Counted from the stretch's first letter, positions 25,506-34,059 are shown. The stretch is 64,000 nucleotides of DNA from Actinomycetospora straminea (GCF_028737255.1 NZ_JAQZAN010000006.1:124001-188000), one strand, 5' to 3'. Translations and numbers: made by a program. Notes: generated from the letters alone by a model not told the origin.

Positions 25506-27484
25506 GTGCTCTCCTCCTCGCTGACCTCCGCGTCCGATCCGCGGAATCGCACGGCCTGGACGACGACGCTGAGCACCACGAGGTCGTAGATCACCCAGGC
25601 GACGTTGACGACGGTGCCCTGGACGGTCGGGGCGAACCCCAGGACCGCCCGGACGGTGCCGATGACGGCGGCGGCGACGAGCAGGCCCATCGCGATGAGC
25701 TGCGGACGGATCAGGCCCCAGGACGGGCCACCGGTCCGTCGTTCCTTCGACGTGACGACGAAGCCCAGGCTCCGCCCGAAGAGCACGTTCGCCACCGCGG
25801 TCGTGGTCGCGCGGATCCACAGCGGGAACAGCGCGAGGCTGTACTGCTGGCCGCGCCACGTCTTGATCCCCCAGCCGACGACCAGGAACAGCAGCTGGTT
25901 GACGACGAGGAACGGGATGAGGCGGGAGAGGAAGTCGCCGCCGAAGCTCTGGACCGGCTTCACCCCGAAGCACAGGTAGATCACCGGTGCCGCGATGTAG
26001 ACGAGGGCCGCGAACCCGGAGAGGTAGCTCCACATGGTCGCGAAGTACATGAGGCGCTGGCCCCAGCTCAGGCCCCGCTGGACCAGCGGGTTCTCGCGCA
26101 GCATCACCTGCAGCGTGCCCTGGGCCCACCGCAGCCGTTGGTGGAGCATCGTCCCCAGGTCCTCGGGGGCCAGGCCCGAGGCGAGGATCTCGTGGTGGAA
26201 CACGGACCGCCACCCGAACGCGTGCAGACGCATCGCGGTCGCCATGTCCTCCGTCACCGAGATGGTCGCCATCGGCATCACCGGCTGGGCCTCGTCGCCG
26301 CGGTCGACGTCGACCGACCCGACGAGCGCGCGCACCGACTCGATCGCCCCGAGCGGGGACCACTCCCGGGCGCTCAGCTGGTCGAGCACCTCGTCGTCGA
26401 CGGCGGCGACGTCGAGCCCGTGGCGACCGGTGGGCAGCTCGCCGATGGCCGCGAGGTCCGCGCGCATCCGGTCGACGTCGGAGGCGACCAGCCCGCGCGC
26501 GGCGTCGTCGACCGTGCGCTGGAACCGGTAGGTGACCTCGGCGACCGGGTGACCGGCGTCGAGGGCGGCCATGGCGTCGTCGACGGCGACCCGCACGCGG
26601 TCGAGCGCGGCCACGGCGTCCGAGCCGGCGGCGAGGGCGTCGCGACGGGCCTGGCGCAGCAGGTCTCGCCCGCTGCGCAGCGCCCGCCGCACGCCGCGCT
26701 CGACCTCGCGGACGTAGCCGACGATGCCGAGCTGCATGAGCGCCTCACGGCGGACCACGGCGTTCGAGCCGCAGAAGAACGCGGCGTTCCACCCGTCCTT
26801 GCCCTGCTGGATCGGCCCGTAGAACAACGGCGCCTGGCTGCCCAAGGGGTCGGCCTCGGTGACGTTCGAGAACCACTGCGGGGTCTGGACGAGGGCGACG
26901 TCGTGGTCGTCGAAGTACCCCAGGGTCCGGTCGAGGATGCGCGGGTCGGGGATCTGGTCGGCGTCCAGGATCAGCAGGAACTCGCCCTCCGTGGCGAACA
27001 GGGCGTTGTTGAGGTTGCCGGCCTTCGCGTGACGGGGACGGTCGGCCCAGTCGTCGCTGCGGGTGAGGTAGCCGACGCCGAGGGCCTCGGCCGCCTCGCG
27101 CATCTCGGGACGGGCGCCGTCGTCGAGGATCCAGGTGCGGTGCGGGTACCGGATCGCCGCGGCCGCGCGCGCCGTCGTGGCCACGAGGTCGATCGGTTCG
27201 TTGTAGGTGGTGATGAGGACGTCGACGGTCGCGTCCGGTGGTGGCGGGGGCGGCTCACCGCGGTCCCGGATGCGCCACATGGCGAGGCCGAACAGGAAGC
27301 CGTCGATGAGGCTGTAGGTCTCGGCCAGCACGAGGGGAACGGCGATCCACCAGTTCTCCCAGTTCACCGAGTACAGGTAGCGCCAGACGATGTAGTTCCC
27401 GCCGAGGACCAGCGTGGCCAGGATCAGGAGACGGATCAGGGCCTGCTTGCTCCACAGCGGCACGCGCGTGCCGTGCCTGCTCAC
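25502..27484 (-). CDS. BcsA-like family 2 membrane glycosyltransferase with helical insertion
   Basis: Processive-type glycan synthase, 660 residues. Two helices at about 15-35 and 46-69, the GT2 domain, then five or so helices after residue 465. Catalytic set complete: DDG (121-123), DAD (174-176), TED (411-413) and QRLRW (449-453); CGSNAVVRREAL precedes the insertion. Between that motif and TED lie about 150 mostly helical residues (257-405), where BcsA enzymes normally have about 20. No PilZ domain, so c-di-GMP control is unlikely. GTG 27484 overlaps the PP2C stop (GTGA). The glycan is unknown; beta-glucan or mannan are possible. Confidence 0.85.
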   Translation of the reverse strand: MSRHGTRVPLWSKQALIRLLILATLVLGGNYIVWRYLYSVNWENWWIAVPLVLAETYSLIDGFLFGLAMWRIRDRGEPPPPPPDATVDVLITTYNEPIDLVATTARAAAAIRYPHRTWILDDGARPEMREAAEALGVGYLTRSDDWADRPRHAKAGNLNNALFATEGEFLLILDADQIPDPRILDRTLGYFDDHDVALVQTPQWFSNVTEADPLGSQAPLFYGPIQQGKDGWNAAFFCGSNAVVRREALMQLGIVGYVREVERGVRRALRSGRDLLRQARRDALAAGSDAVAALDRVRVAVDDAMAALDAGHPVAEVTYRFQRTVDDAARGLVASDVDRMRADLAAIGELPTGRHGLDVAAVDDEVLDQLSAREWSPLGAIESVRALVGSVDVDRGDEAQPVMPMATISVTEDMATAMRLHAFGWRSVFHHEILASGLAPEDLGTMLHQRLRWAQGTLQVMLRENPLVQRGLSWGQRLMYFATMWSYLSGFAALVYIAAPVIYLCFGVKPVQSFGGDFLSRLIPFLVVNQLLFLVVGWGIKTWRGQQYSLALFPLWIRATTTAVANVLFGRSLGFVVTSKERRTGGPSWGLIRPQLIAMGLLVAAAVIGTVRAVLGFAPTVQGTVVNVAWVIYDLVVLSVVVQAVRFRGSDAEVSEEEST

Positions 27485-28650
27485 CCGGCCTCCTGTCGGC
27501 GGACGACCTGCACGGTGACGTCGTCGCCCAGGTCGTCCGCGGCGGCGAGGGCCTCGACGCGCCGGACCACCTCCTGGGCCGATCGCGCACCGCGCAGCAG
27601 ATCGGCGACCTGCTCGAGTCCGGTGAGCGGGTCGCCCAGCAGGTCGAGGACGCCGTCGCTGACGACGACGAAGAGGTCGCCCGGCGCGAGCTCGACCTCC
27701 ACCGTGTCCCAGGTCTGCTGCGGGAGGACCCCGAGGGGCATGCCCCCTCCCCGGCTCGGTGTCCAGGTCCCGTCGGCGTGCAGGACGAGGACGAGCCCGT
27801 GTCCGGCGTCCACGTGGCGCAGGCGCGCCCGATCGGGGTCGAGGCGGGCGTGGAGCAGGGTGACCAGCGTGTTGGTGGGTCCGAGGTCGGCCTCGAGGGC
27901 CGTGGCCGCCGTGGCGACCGTCGCGGCGGGGTCCGGCGACGACGCCGCCGTGCGCAGGGCCGCGCGGACCGTGGCCATGAGGATGGCGGCGCCGATGCCC
28001 TTGCCCATGACGTCGCCGAGCGCGAACCCGATGCCCCCGGGCGTGGGGTACCAGTCGTAGAAGTCGCCGCCGACCGCGCGCGCCGGGCGGCAGCGCGCGG
28101 CGAACTCGTACCCCGGCACCTGCGGCGGTGAGGTGGGCAGCAGGGAGCGCTGGACCTCGGCGGCCCGGTCGAGCTCCTCGGAGCGGGTCAGCTCGTCACG
28201 GGCCCACCCGGCGAGCTCCGCGAGCAGCGCCCGGTCGGCGTCGGAGAACGGTCGCGCCTGCTCGTCGAGGAGGCACAGGGTGCCCACCGGTCGGTCCGCC
28301 CCGGAGGTGGTGATCGGGTGGCCGGCGTAGAAGCGCAGGTGGGGGTCGCCCGCCACCATCGGGTGCCCGGCGAACCGGGCGTCGGTGCTGAGGTCCTCGA
28401 GCACGTAGGTGTCGGCCTCGGCGATGGTGGCGTTGCACGGCGAGTGGGTGCGCGGCGCCGCGTCGGCGTCGAACCCCGCACGGGCGAGGAACCACTGCGT
28501 GTCGCGGTCGAGCATCGTCACCGTCGCGACGGACACGTCGAACAGTCGCCGCGCGAGCCGGATCAGGCGGTCGAGCTGCGCCGTCCCGCGAGCCGAGGCC
28601 AGCTCCACGACGTCCTCCGCCGCGCGGACCCGGCGCGCTTCCACATCCAT
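27481..28650 (-). CDS. GAF-domain PP2C (SpoIIE/RsbU-type) phosphatase
   Basis: 389 residues. GAF sensor at about 25-155 (SVATVTMLDRDTQWFLARAG, YAGHPI, GTLCLLDEQARPFSD), a short linker, then a SpoIIE-type PP2C domain: metal Asp196 in VGGDFYDW, Asp213 in GDVMGKGIGAAI, VVVSDGVLDLL and DDVTVQVV. It should dephosphorylate the STAS protein in response to a small ligand or redox signal. ATG 28650 has GGAG 9 nt upstream; an in-frame TTG at 28665 is a weaker alternative. First gene of the operon. Confidence 0.88.
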   Translation of the reverse strand: MDVEARRVRAAEDVVELASARGTAQLDRLIRLARRLFDVSVATVTMLDRDTQWFLARAGFDADAAPRTHSPCNATIAEADTYVLEDLSTDARFAGHPMVAGDPHLRFYAGHPITTSGADRPVGTLCLLDEQARPFSDADRALLAELAGWARDELTRSEELDRAAEVQRSLLPTSPPQVPGYEFAARCRPARAVGGDFYDWYPTPGGIGFALGDVMGKGIGAAILMATVRAALRTAASSPDPAATVATAATALEADLGPTNTLVTLLHARLDPDRARLRHVDAGHGLVLVLHADGTWTPSRGGGMPLGVLPQQTWDTVEVELAPGDLFVVVSDGVLDLLGDPLTGLEQVADLLRGARSAQEVVRRVEALAAADDLGDDVTVQVVRRQEAG

Positions 28651-28717
28651 CTCGTCCGTCTCCAACAGTCCCCCCGTACAGACCTGTCCGCTACATCGTA
28701 TGGCCCAGTATTTGGCG

Positions 28718-28730
28718 CCGGGTTACCCGG
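28718..28730. promoter_or_regulatory. palindrome in the PP2C/glycosidase divergent region
   Basis: CCGGGT-T-ACCCGG, perfect 6-bp arms, in a locally AT-richer stretch between the divergent PP2C and glycosidase genes. A candidate operator; the promoters themselves could not be assigned. Confidence 0.4.
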
Positions 28731-28799
28731 TACGGCGGCGAGAACGCACCTGGGTGCCCGGCACTGGTCACCGGACGGGCTCTGCGACAGGGTCGAGCG

Positions 28800-29651
28800 G
28801 TGTCCCTCGCCTTCGGCCTGACGGCCGACGACCCCGCGGCGCTCGGCGCCTTCACGGCGGCGACGGGGGTCACGCCCTCGATCTCGGCGTGGTTCCGCGA
28901 CTGGTCGGGCGAGCCGGCGTTCGACGCGGCTCGAGCCGACGCCGCGCGGCGGTGCGGTGCCCTGCCCCTGGTGACGTGGGAGCCGTGGACCGCCGGCCGG
29001 GGTCCCGACCAGCCGGAGTACGCGCTCGCCCGGATCGCCGCGGGCGACCACGACGACCGTGTCACCGCCGTCGCCGAACAGGTCCGGGACTGGGGCGGGC
29101 ACCTCGCGCTGCGCTTCCTGCACGAGCTCGACGCCCCGCACTACCCGTGGGGTGCCGGCGTGAACGGCAACACTCCCGACCACGCCGTCGCCGCCTGGCG
29201 CCACGTCCGCCGGCTCTTCCGGGCGGTCGGCGCCCACGACGTCACCTGGATCTGGTGTGTGAACGCGCCCGGGAGCGTCCCGTACCGCCCGCTCTACCCG
29301 GGCGACGAGTGGGTGGACTGGGTGGCCGTCGACGGCTACAACGGCGGCTCCGCCATGCCGTGGGGAGGCTGGCGCAGCCCCGACGACGTCTTCCTGCCCG
29401 CGCTCACGGACCTCCGCCGCACGTCCGGCCGGCCCCTGGTCATCGCCGAGGTCGCCTGCGCCGAGCAGGGCGGCGACAAGGCCCGGTGGATCCACCGGCT
29501 GTTCGAGCTGGCCGTCGAGCACGACGTGCGGGCGTTGGTCTGGTTCGACCACGACAAGGAGACCGACTGGCGGGTCGCGTCCTCGCCGGCGGCGTTCGAG
29601 GCCGTGCGCCGCGAGGTCCGGGTGGCCGGCCGGCTCGGTCCGCCGCCGTGA
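28800..29651 (+). CDS. GH26-like glycoside hydrolase without signal peptide
   Basis: 283 residues, a TIM-barrel retaining glycosidase similar to GH26 (mannanase/lichenase-like). Acid/base E109 in LRFLHELDAPHYPWG, VDWVAVDGYNGGS, nucleophile E217 in PLVIAEVACAEQGGDKARW, and LVWFDHDKETDWRV. The protein begins SLAFGLTADDPAALGAF, which in secreted relatives follows the signal peptide; no upstream in-frame start adds one. It is divergent from the GT2 synthase operon and may trim its product. GTG 28800 lies 6 nt after CAGGGT. Substrate unknown. Confidence 0.8.
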   Translation: MSLAFGLTADDPAALGAFTAATGVTPSISAWFRDWSGEPAFDAARADAARRCGALPLVTWEPWTAGRGPDQPEYALARIAAGDHDDRVTAVAEQVRDWGGHLALRFLHELDAPHYPWGAGVNGNTPDHAVAAWRHVRRLFRAVGAHDVTWIWCVNAPGSVPYRPLYPGDEWVDWVAVDGYNGGSAMPWGGWRSPDDVFLPALTDLRRTSGRPLVIAEVACAEQGGDKARWIHRLFELAVEHDVRALVWFDHDKETDWRVASSPAAFEAVRREVRVAGRLGPPP

Positions 29652-29661
29652 GCTGACGGCG

Positions 29662-31038
29662 TCAGGACTCCCGACCGTCCGGGCCGACCGGGGCCGGGCG
29701 CTCCGGCGCCAGGACCGCCCGCGTCACCAGCCCCGCCACCCGCCCGTCCCGCACCAGCCACGCGGCGGGCGCGTCCCCGAGCGCCGCGCGGGCGTCCGCG
29801 GGCGTCTCCCCCGCCCCGACGCTCGGCGGCGCGGGACGCACGTGGGCGACGACCGGGTCGCCGTCGGGCAGGCCGTCGAGGTCGGTCGCCGTGAGGGCGC
29901 CCAGGATCTCCGAGGGCGCCGCGGGACCGGACTCGCGGTCGCGGGCCACCGGCGCGGGCCCCGGCACGCCGTCGAGCACCTCCCGGGCCCGGGCGACGGT
30001 CCACGACGCGCGGAGCACCGGCACGTCGGCGACGTCCAGCTCCCCGACCGACCCGGGCTCCTCGAGGAACCCGAGCCGGCGCAACCAGCCGTCGTCGTGG
30101 TACTTCGACAGGTAGGCCCGGCCCGAGTCCGGCGCGACGACCACGACGACGTCGTCGGGGCCGAGGTCGGCCGCGACGCGCAGCGCGCCGGCGACCGCCG
30201 TCGCCGACGACCCGCCCAGCAGCAGCCCCTCCTCGCGGGCCAGGCGACGCGCGGTCGCCATGGTGGTGCGGTCGTCGACGCGCACGACCTCGTCGGCCAC
30301 CGCCCGGTCCCAGTTGGCGGGCCAGGGGTCGTCGACGGTGTCGGGGTGGCGGTAGTGCCCGATCGCCTCGACGTAGTACGGGCTGCCGTCCCCGCCGCCG
30401 TAGGCCGAGGTCAGGGGGTCGACGCCGACGACGCGCACCGGGCCCCGCTCCTTGAGCGCCGCGCCGGTGCCGGACAGCGTGCCGCCGGTCCCGATGGCGG
30501 CGACGAAGCAGGTGACCGCGCCGCCGGTCTGCTCCCAGATCTCCGGCGCGGTGGTGTCGCGGTGGGCCTGCGGGTTGGCGGGGTTGCCGTACTGGTCGGC
30601 GAGCCAGCCGCCCGGCGTCCCGTCGGCGATCCGCGCGGCGAGGTTGGTGACGTGGCGCGGGTCCTCGCGGGTCAGCCCGCCCGGGGTCAGCACCACCTCG
30701 GCCCCGTACGCCCGCAGCGCGGCGACCTTCTCGGCGGCCGTCGTGTCGGGGACGACGATGATCGTCCGGTAGCCCAGCACCCCGCCGACCAGCGCGAGCC
30801 CGATGCCGGTGTTGCCCGACGTGCCCTCGACGATCACCCCGCCCGGCCCCAGCGCCCCGGAGCGCTCGGCGGCGCGCACCATCGCGAGCGCCGCGCGGTC
30901 CTTGACGCTGCCGCCCGCGTTCTGCCACTCGGCCTTGACGTAGACGCGCGGCGCCAGCCCCTCGGTGACCCGGCGCAGCCGGATCAGGGGCGTGGCGCCG
31001 ATGGCGTCGAGCACCGACTCGTGCACCGCTCCGGACAC
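29662..31038 (-). CDS. cystathionine beta-synthase / cysteine synthase family enzyme
   Basis: Fold II PLP enzyme, 458 residues, longer than plain cysteine synthase because of a C-terminal regulatory region. DAIGATPLIRLRRV, PLP lysine K46 in AGGSVKDRAALAM, the phosphate loop EGTSGNTGIGLALV, and AIGTGGTLSGTGAAL. Residues about 340-450 look like a degenerate CBS-domain pair (LRASWTVARAREVLDG, AAWLVRDGRVAGLVTRAVL). Likely makes cystathionine from serine and homocysteine, or cysteine from O-acetylserine. GTG 31038 lies only 1 nt after AGAGAGGAGG; later GTGs at 31026 and 31014 have better spacing or none, so the start is uncertain. Confidence 0.85.
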   Translation of the reverse strand: MSGAVHESVLDAIGATPLIRLRRVTEGLAPRVYVKAEWQNAGGSVKDRAALAMVRAAERSGALGPGGVIVEGTSGNTGIGLALVGGVLGYRTIIVVPDTTAAEKVAALRAYGAEVVLTPGGLTREDPRHVTNLAARIADGTPGGWLADQYGNPANPQAHRDTTAPEIWEQTGGAVTCFVAAIGTGGTLSGTGAALKERGPVRVVGVDPLTSAYGGGDGSPYYVEAIGHYRHPDTVDDPWPANWDRAVADEVVRVDDRTTMATARRLAREEGLLLGGSSATAVAGALRVAADLGPDDVVVVVAPDSGRAYLSKYHDDGWLRRLGFLEEPGSVGELDVADVPVLRASWTVARAREVLDGVPGPAPVARDRESGPAAPSEILGALTATDLDGLPDGDPVVAHVRPAPPSVGAGETPADARAALGDAPAAWLVRDGRVAGLVTRAVLAPERPAPVGPDGRES

Positions 31039-31055
31039 GCCTCCTCTCTACACGT

Positions 31056-31061
31056 CAGGAT
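31056..31061 (+). promoter_or_regulatory. -10 element of DUF2461 gene, overlapping divergent CBS promoter
   Basis: CAGGAT, 6 nt before the GTG at 31068. The opposite strand reads CATCCT a few bases on, a possible -10 for the divergent synthase gene whose leader carries AGGAGG. Confidence 0.4.
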
Positions 31062-31067
31062 GGCGCC

Positions 31068-31721
31068 GTGACGTTCCCGGGCTTCGGCGACGCGGTCGTC
31101 GACTTCTACGAGGGTCTCGAGGCCGACAACACCAAGGCCTACTGGACCGACAACAAGGCGGTCTACGACGAGCAGGTGCGGGCGCCGATGCTGGCGCTGC
31201 TCGCCGACCTCGAGGCGGAGTTCGGCGCGGGCAAGGTCTTCCGCCCCTACCGCGACGTGCGGTTCTCCGCCGACAAGACGCCGTACAAGGTCCAGTGCGG
31301 GGCCACCGCGGGCGGGCGGTACGTGCAGGTCTCCGCCGACGGGCTGATGGCCGCCGGCGGCTACTACCGGATGTCCTCGGCGCAGGTGGCGCGCTACCGG
31401 GCGGCGGTCGACGACGAGCGCCTCGGCCCCGAGCTGGTGGGGATCGTCGACGACCTGCGCGCCGACGGCTTCACCATCGCGGGCGAGCAGCTGAAGTCGC
31501 GGCCCCGCGGCGTCGACCCCGACCACCCGCGCCTCGAGCTGATGCGCCACAAGAGCCTGTTCGCCTGGCGCTCCTGGCCGCCGTCGGACGAGCTGCACGA
31601 GCCGGGCCTCGCCGACCGGGTCGCGGCGACCTGGCGCCGCCTCGACCCCCTCAACCGCTGGCTCGACGACCACGTCGGGGTCGACCTCGACGACGCCGCC
31701 GAGCGCCCCGGTCGCCGCTGA
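31068..31721 (+). CDS. DUF2461 family protein
   Basis: 217 residues, whole-length match to the DUF2461 family of unknown function. Conserved pieces: FYEGLEADNTKAYWTDNKA at the start, VFRPYRDVRFSADKTPYKV, and the ending SLFAWRSWPPSDELHEP. No signal or membrane segment. GTG 31068 is set by a CAGGAT -10 6 nt upstream. It stands between the cystathionine synthase gene and the M15-like gene. Confidence 0.85.
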   Translation: MTFPGFGDAVVDFYEGLEADNTKAYWTDNKAVYDEQVRAPMLALLADLEAEFGAGKVFRPYRDVRFSADKTPYKVQCGATAGGRYVQVSADGLMAAGGYYRMSSAQVARYRAAVDDERLGPELVGIVDDLRADGFTIAGEQLKSRPRGVDPDHPRLELMRHKSLFAWRSWPPSDELHEPGLADRVAATWRRLDPLNRWLDDHVGVDLDDAAERPGRR

Positions 31722-31748
31722 CTCACCGTCACCACGCGTCCCCGCCCG

Positions 31749-31754
31749 TACCGT
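31749..31754 (+). promoter_or_regulatory. -10 element of the M15-like gene
   Basis: TACCGT, 7 nt before GTG 31762. It overlaps an in-frame GTG at 31753 and so favours 31762 as the start. Confidence 0.6.
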
Positions 31755-31761
31755 GATCACC

Positions 31762-32346
31762 GTGCGGACGGGGACGCGGGCCGCCGTCACGGTGGGCGTG
31801 CTGCTGGTGCTCGCGCTGCTCGGGGGCCTGCTCTGGTACGCCGCGGCGGAGCGGGTGCCGCGCGCGTTCTGGGAGGTCGTCGACCCGCCGCCGCCGGAGC
31901 CGTGCTCCCAGGAGGACCCGACGACGTCCGGCTGCCTCACCCCGACGGCGCTGCGCCTGCACGACGCCGCGGTCGCCCGGTTCGGGGAGCCGGGCCGCGG
32001 CGCCCCGATCCGCTCGATCACGTGCTGGTCGGAGCACGCGTGGAACCCGTCGAGCGACCACCCCGAGGGCCGGGCCTGCGACTTCTTCCCCGCCGCGTAC
32101 GGCGCCTTCGCCGAGGGCGACGACCTCGCCGACGGCTGGGCCGTGGCGCAGTGGACCCGCGAGCACGCCGACGAGCTCGGCGTCCGGTACGTCATCTGGC
32201 AGGGCCGCATCTGGTACCGGGGCAGCGCCGACGCGGGTGACGGCTGGGGCCGGGCCTACGGCGGGGGCGGCGTCTACGACCCCGACGACGCCACCGGCGG
32301 CCACTTCGACCACGTGCACGTCAGCGTCGCGTCCTCACGTGAGTGA
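31762..32346 (+). CDS. membrane-anchored M15-like (VanY/ARB-07466-type) domain protein
   Basis: 194 residues: a basic start, one membrane helix (VTVGVLLVLALLGGLLWY), a Pro-rich linker, then an extracellular domain. SSDHPEGRACDFFP gives the H-x6-D zinc pair and GHFDHVHVSVA the H-x-H ligand expected in M15 D-Ala-D-Ala carboxypeptidase-like folds; CWSEHAWNPS precedes. Whether it cleaves peptide stems or only binds them is not known. The leaderless promoter decides the start. The last codons CGT GAG TGA belong to a palindrome shared with the convergent cupin gene. Confidence 0.8.
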   Translation: MRTGTRAAVTVGVLLVLALLGGLLWYAAAERVPRAFWEVVDPPPPEPCSQEDPTTSGCLTPTALRLHDAAVARFGEPGRGAPIRSITCWSEHAWNPSSDHPEGRACDFFPAAYGAFAEGDDLADGWAVAQWTREHADELGVRYVIWQGRIWYRGSADAGDGWGRAYGGGGVYDPDDATGGHFDHVHVSVASSRE

Positions 32347-32381
32347 TGTTCGGAGCCATAGCTCAGAACTTCACTCACGTG
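32336..32381. repeat. 46-bp palindrome holding both stop codons of convergent genes
   Basis: Arms CACGTGAGTGATGTTC (32336-32351) and its near-complement (32366-32381, one mismatch), with an inner GAGC-cata-GCTC stem. It supplies the C-terminal Arg-Glu-stop of both the M15-like protein and the cupin. It can act as a bidirectional terminator and looks like a dispersed element, although no second copy is in this window. Confidence 0.75.
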
Positions 32382-32862
32382 GGACCGGGTCGTGCGACCA
32401 GTCGCGGAGGTTGACCTGGTCGCAGGTGAGGGCGAACGCGTCGATCTCCTCGGGCGGGGCGCCGCGGGCGAAGAGCTCGGCGAGGCCGCGGAAGTAGTGC
32501 TCCCGGGGTGCGCCGGGGACGAAGAGGATGAGGAACCGGGCGGGCTCGTCCCCGACCGCGTGGAAACCGTGCACGCCGTTCACCGGCACGTGCGCGAAGT
32601 CGCCCTCGCCCAGCACACCCCACTCCCGCCCGCTCATGACCGCGAGCCGTCCGGAGATCACCCAGAACGCCTCGGTGAAGCCCGTGTGGTAATGCGGGAT
32701 GGCACCCCAGCGGCCGGGCTGGGCGGAGGTCTCGAAGAGGCCGTAGCCGCCGCCGACGACGTGGCCAGGCGCGGTGAAGATGGCCGGTCCCGCCTGTTCG
32801 GTGTCGGCCCGGAAGCGGTAGGTGCCGGGGTCGGCGTCGGGGACCTCGGTGGGGAAGCTCAT
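32371..32862 (-). CDS. cupin-domain protein
   Basis: 163 residues, single cupin beta-barrel of unknown substrate. Motif 1 is [20 protein letters not shown] (metal His, His, Glu), motif 2 [23 protein letters not shown] 32862 overlaps the gcvT stop by 4 nt (ATGA), so it is translated together with gcvT. A metal-dependent dioxygenase or isomerase role is possible; binding only is equally possible. The gene ends inside the shared palindrome. Confidence 0.85.
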   Translation of the reverse strand: MSFPTEVPDADPGTYRFRADTEQAGPAIFTAPGHVVGGGYGLFETSAQPGRWGAIPHYHTGFTEAFWVISGRLAVMSGREWGVLGEGDFAHVPVNGVHGFHAVGDEPARFLILFVPGAPREHYFRGLAELFARGAPPEEIDAFALTCDQVNLRDWSHDPVPRE

Positions 32863-33989
32863 CGCACGTGCGACGGGACGAACGGCGGGCTGACGACCTC
32901 GCACTCCAGCGTCCGGCCGCGCACGTCGACCGCGACGGTGTCGCCCTCGTCGAGCCCGGCGGCGGTGTCGAGCAGCGCCAGCGCGATGCCGGTCTTCAGC
33001 GTCGGGGAGAACGTGCCGGACGTGGTCTCGCCCACGGTGTCGTCGCCCCGACGCACCGTCATGTGCCCCCGCGGGACCCCGCGCCCGGTCGCCCGCAGCC
33101 CCCACGAGCGGCGCCGCGGCCCGGCCTCGCGCTCGGCCAGCAGCGCCTCGCGACCCCAGAACTCCGGCTTCTTCCAGCCCACCGCGAACCCGCACCGCGC
33201 CTGCAGCGGCGTGATGTCCGGGCCCAGGTCCTGGCCGTGCAGCGGCAGCCCGGCCTCGGTGCGCAGCGTGTCGCGGGCCCCGAGCCCGGCGGGCAGCCCG
33301 CCCCGCTCGGTGACGACGGCGGCCAGCGCGTCCCACAGCTCGCCGGCTCCCGCGACCGGCGCGATGAGCTCGTAGCCCCGCTCGCCGGTGTAGCCCGTGC
33401 GGCACACGCGCACGAAGCCGCCCTGCCACTCGGCGTCGACGAAGGCCATGTAGTCCAGCTCGGCATCCTCTGCGAGCAGCCCCACCTCCGCGAGCACCGC
33501 GGGCGACGCCGGGCCCTGCACCGCGAGCACCACGTGCGCGTCGTGCTCGTCGTCGACGGCGATCCCGTCCGGCGCGACCTCGGCCAGCCGCCGGCCCACG
33601 CCCGCGGAGTTCGCGGCGTTGGGGACGGCGAACACCTCGTCCGGCCCGACGAGGTAGAGGATCAGGTCGTCGACGACCCCGCCGTCCTCGGCGCAGCACA
33701 GCGTGTACTGCGCCTTGCCGGGGACGATGCGCTCCAGCGAGTTCGTCAGGCACCGGTCGACGAACGCCGCCGCGCCCGGCCCGTGGACGCGGACCTTGCC
33801 GAGGTGGCTGACGTCGAAGAGCCCGACGGCCTCGCGCGTGGCGGTGTGCTCGGCCACCGTGCCCCCACGACCGTCACGGCTGTACTGGACCGGCATCTCC
33901 CACCCGCCGAAGGGGGCGAACGAGGCCCCGAGGGCGACGTGGTGATCGTGCAGCGGGCTGCGTCTGGTCTCGCTCACGGTCTCCGACAC
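32859..33989 (-). CDS. gcvT: glycine cleavage system aminomethyltransferase (T protein)
   Basis: Transfers the methylene unit of glycine from lipoyl-H protein to tetrahydrofolate and releases ammonia. 376 residues. Family blocks: [59 protein letters not shown] and a C-terminal [15 protein letters not shown] barrel. TACCGT lies 7 nt before GTG 33989, a leaderless start; a GTG 9 nt earlier falls inside this element and is less likely. A leader this short leaves no room for a glycine riboswitch. Followed by the coupled cupin gene. Confidence 0.95.
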   Translation of the reverse strand: MSETVSETRRSPLHDHHVALGASFAPFGGWEMPVQYSRDGRGGTVAEHTATREAVGLFDVSHLGKVRVHGPGAAAFVDRCLTNSLERIVPGKAQYTLCCAEDGGVVDDLILYLVGPDEVFAVPNAANSAGVGRRLAEVAPDGIAVDDEHDAHVVLAVQGPASPAVLAEVGLLAEDAELDYMAFVDAEWQGGFVRVCRTGYTGERGYELIAPVAGAGELWDALAAVVTERGGLPAGLGARDTLRTEAGLPLHGQDLGPDITPLQARCGFAVGWKKPEFWGREALLAEREAGPRRRSWGLRATGRGVPRGHMTVRRGDDTVGETTSGTFSPTLKTGIALALLDTAAGLDEGDTVAVDVRGRTLECEVVSPPFVPSHVR

Positions 33990-33996
33990 CCGCGGC

Positions 33997-34002
33997 ACGG
34001 TA
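33997..34002 (-). promoter_or_regulatory. -10 element of gcvT
   Basis: TACCGT on the minus strand, 7 nt before the GTG at 33989. Confidence 0.6.
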
Positions 34003-34059
34003 GTGGAGGGCGGCCGGTCCTAGCATGTGATCGACACCGTTGACAGGGAGAGACGCGAC

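Noticed and set aside
28680..28800. SigB/SigF-type promoter (GTTT-N15-GGGTAT) for the switch operon
   Set aside because: A few GGGT/ACCC pieces occur in the CCGGGTTACCCGG palindrome but no -35/-10 pair with proper spacing was found.
33990..34059. Glycine riboswitch before gcvT
   Set aside because: The -10 element lies 7 nt before the start codon; there is no leader RNA.
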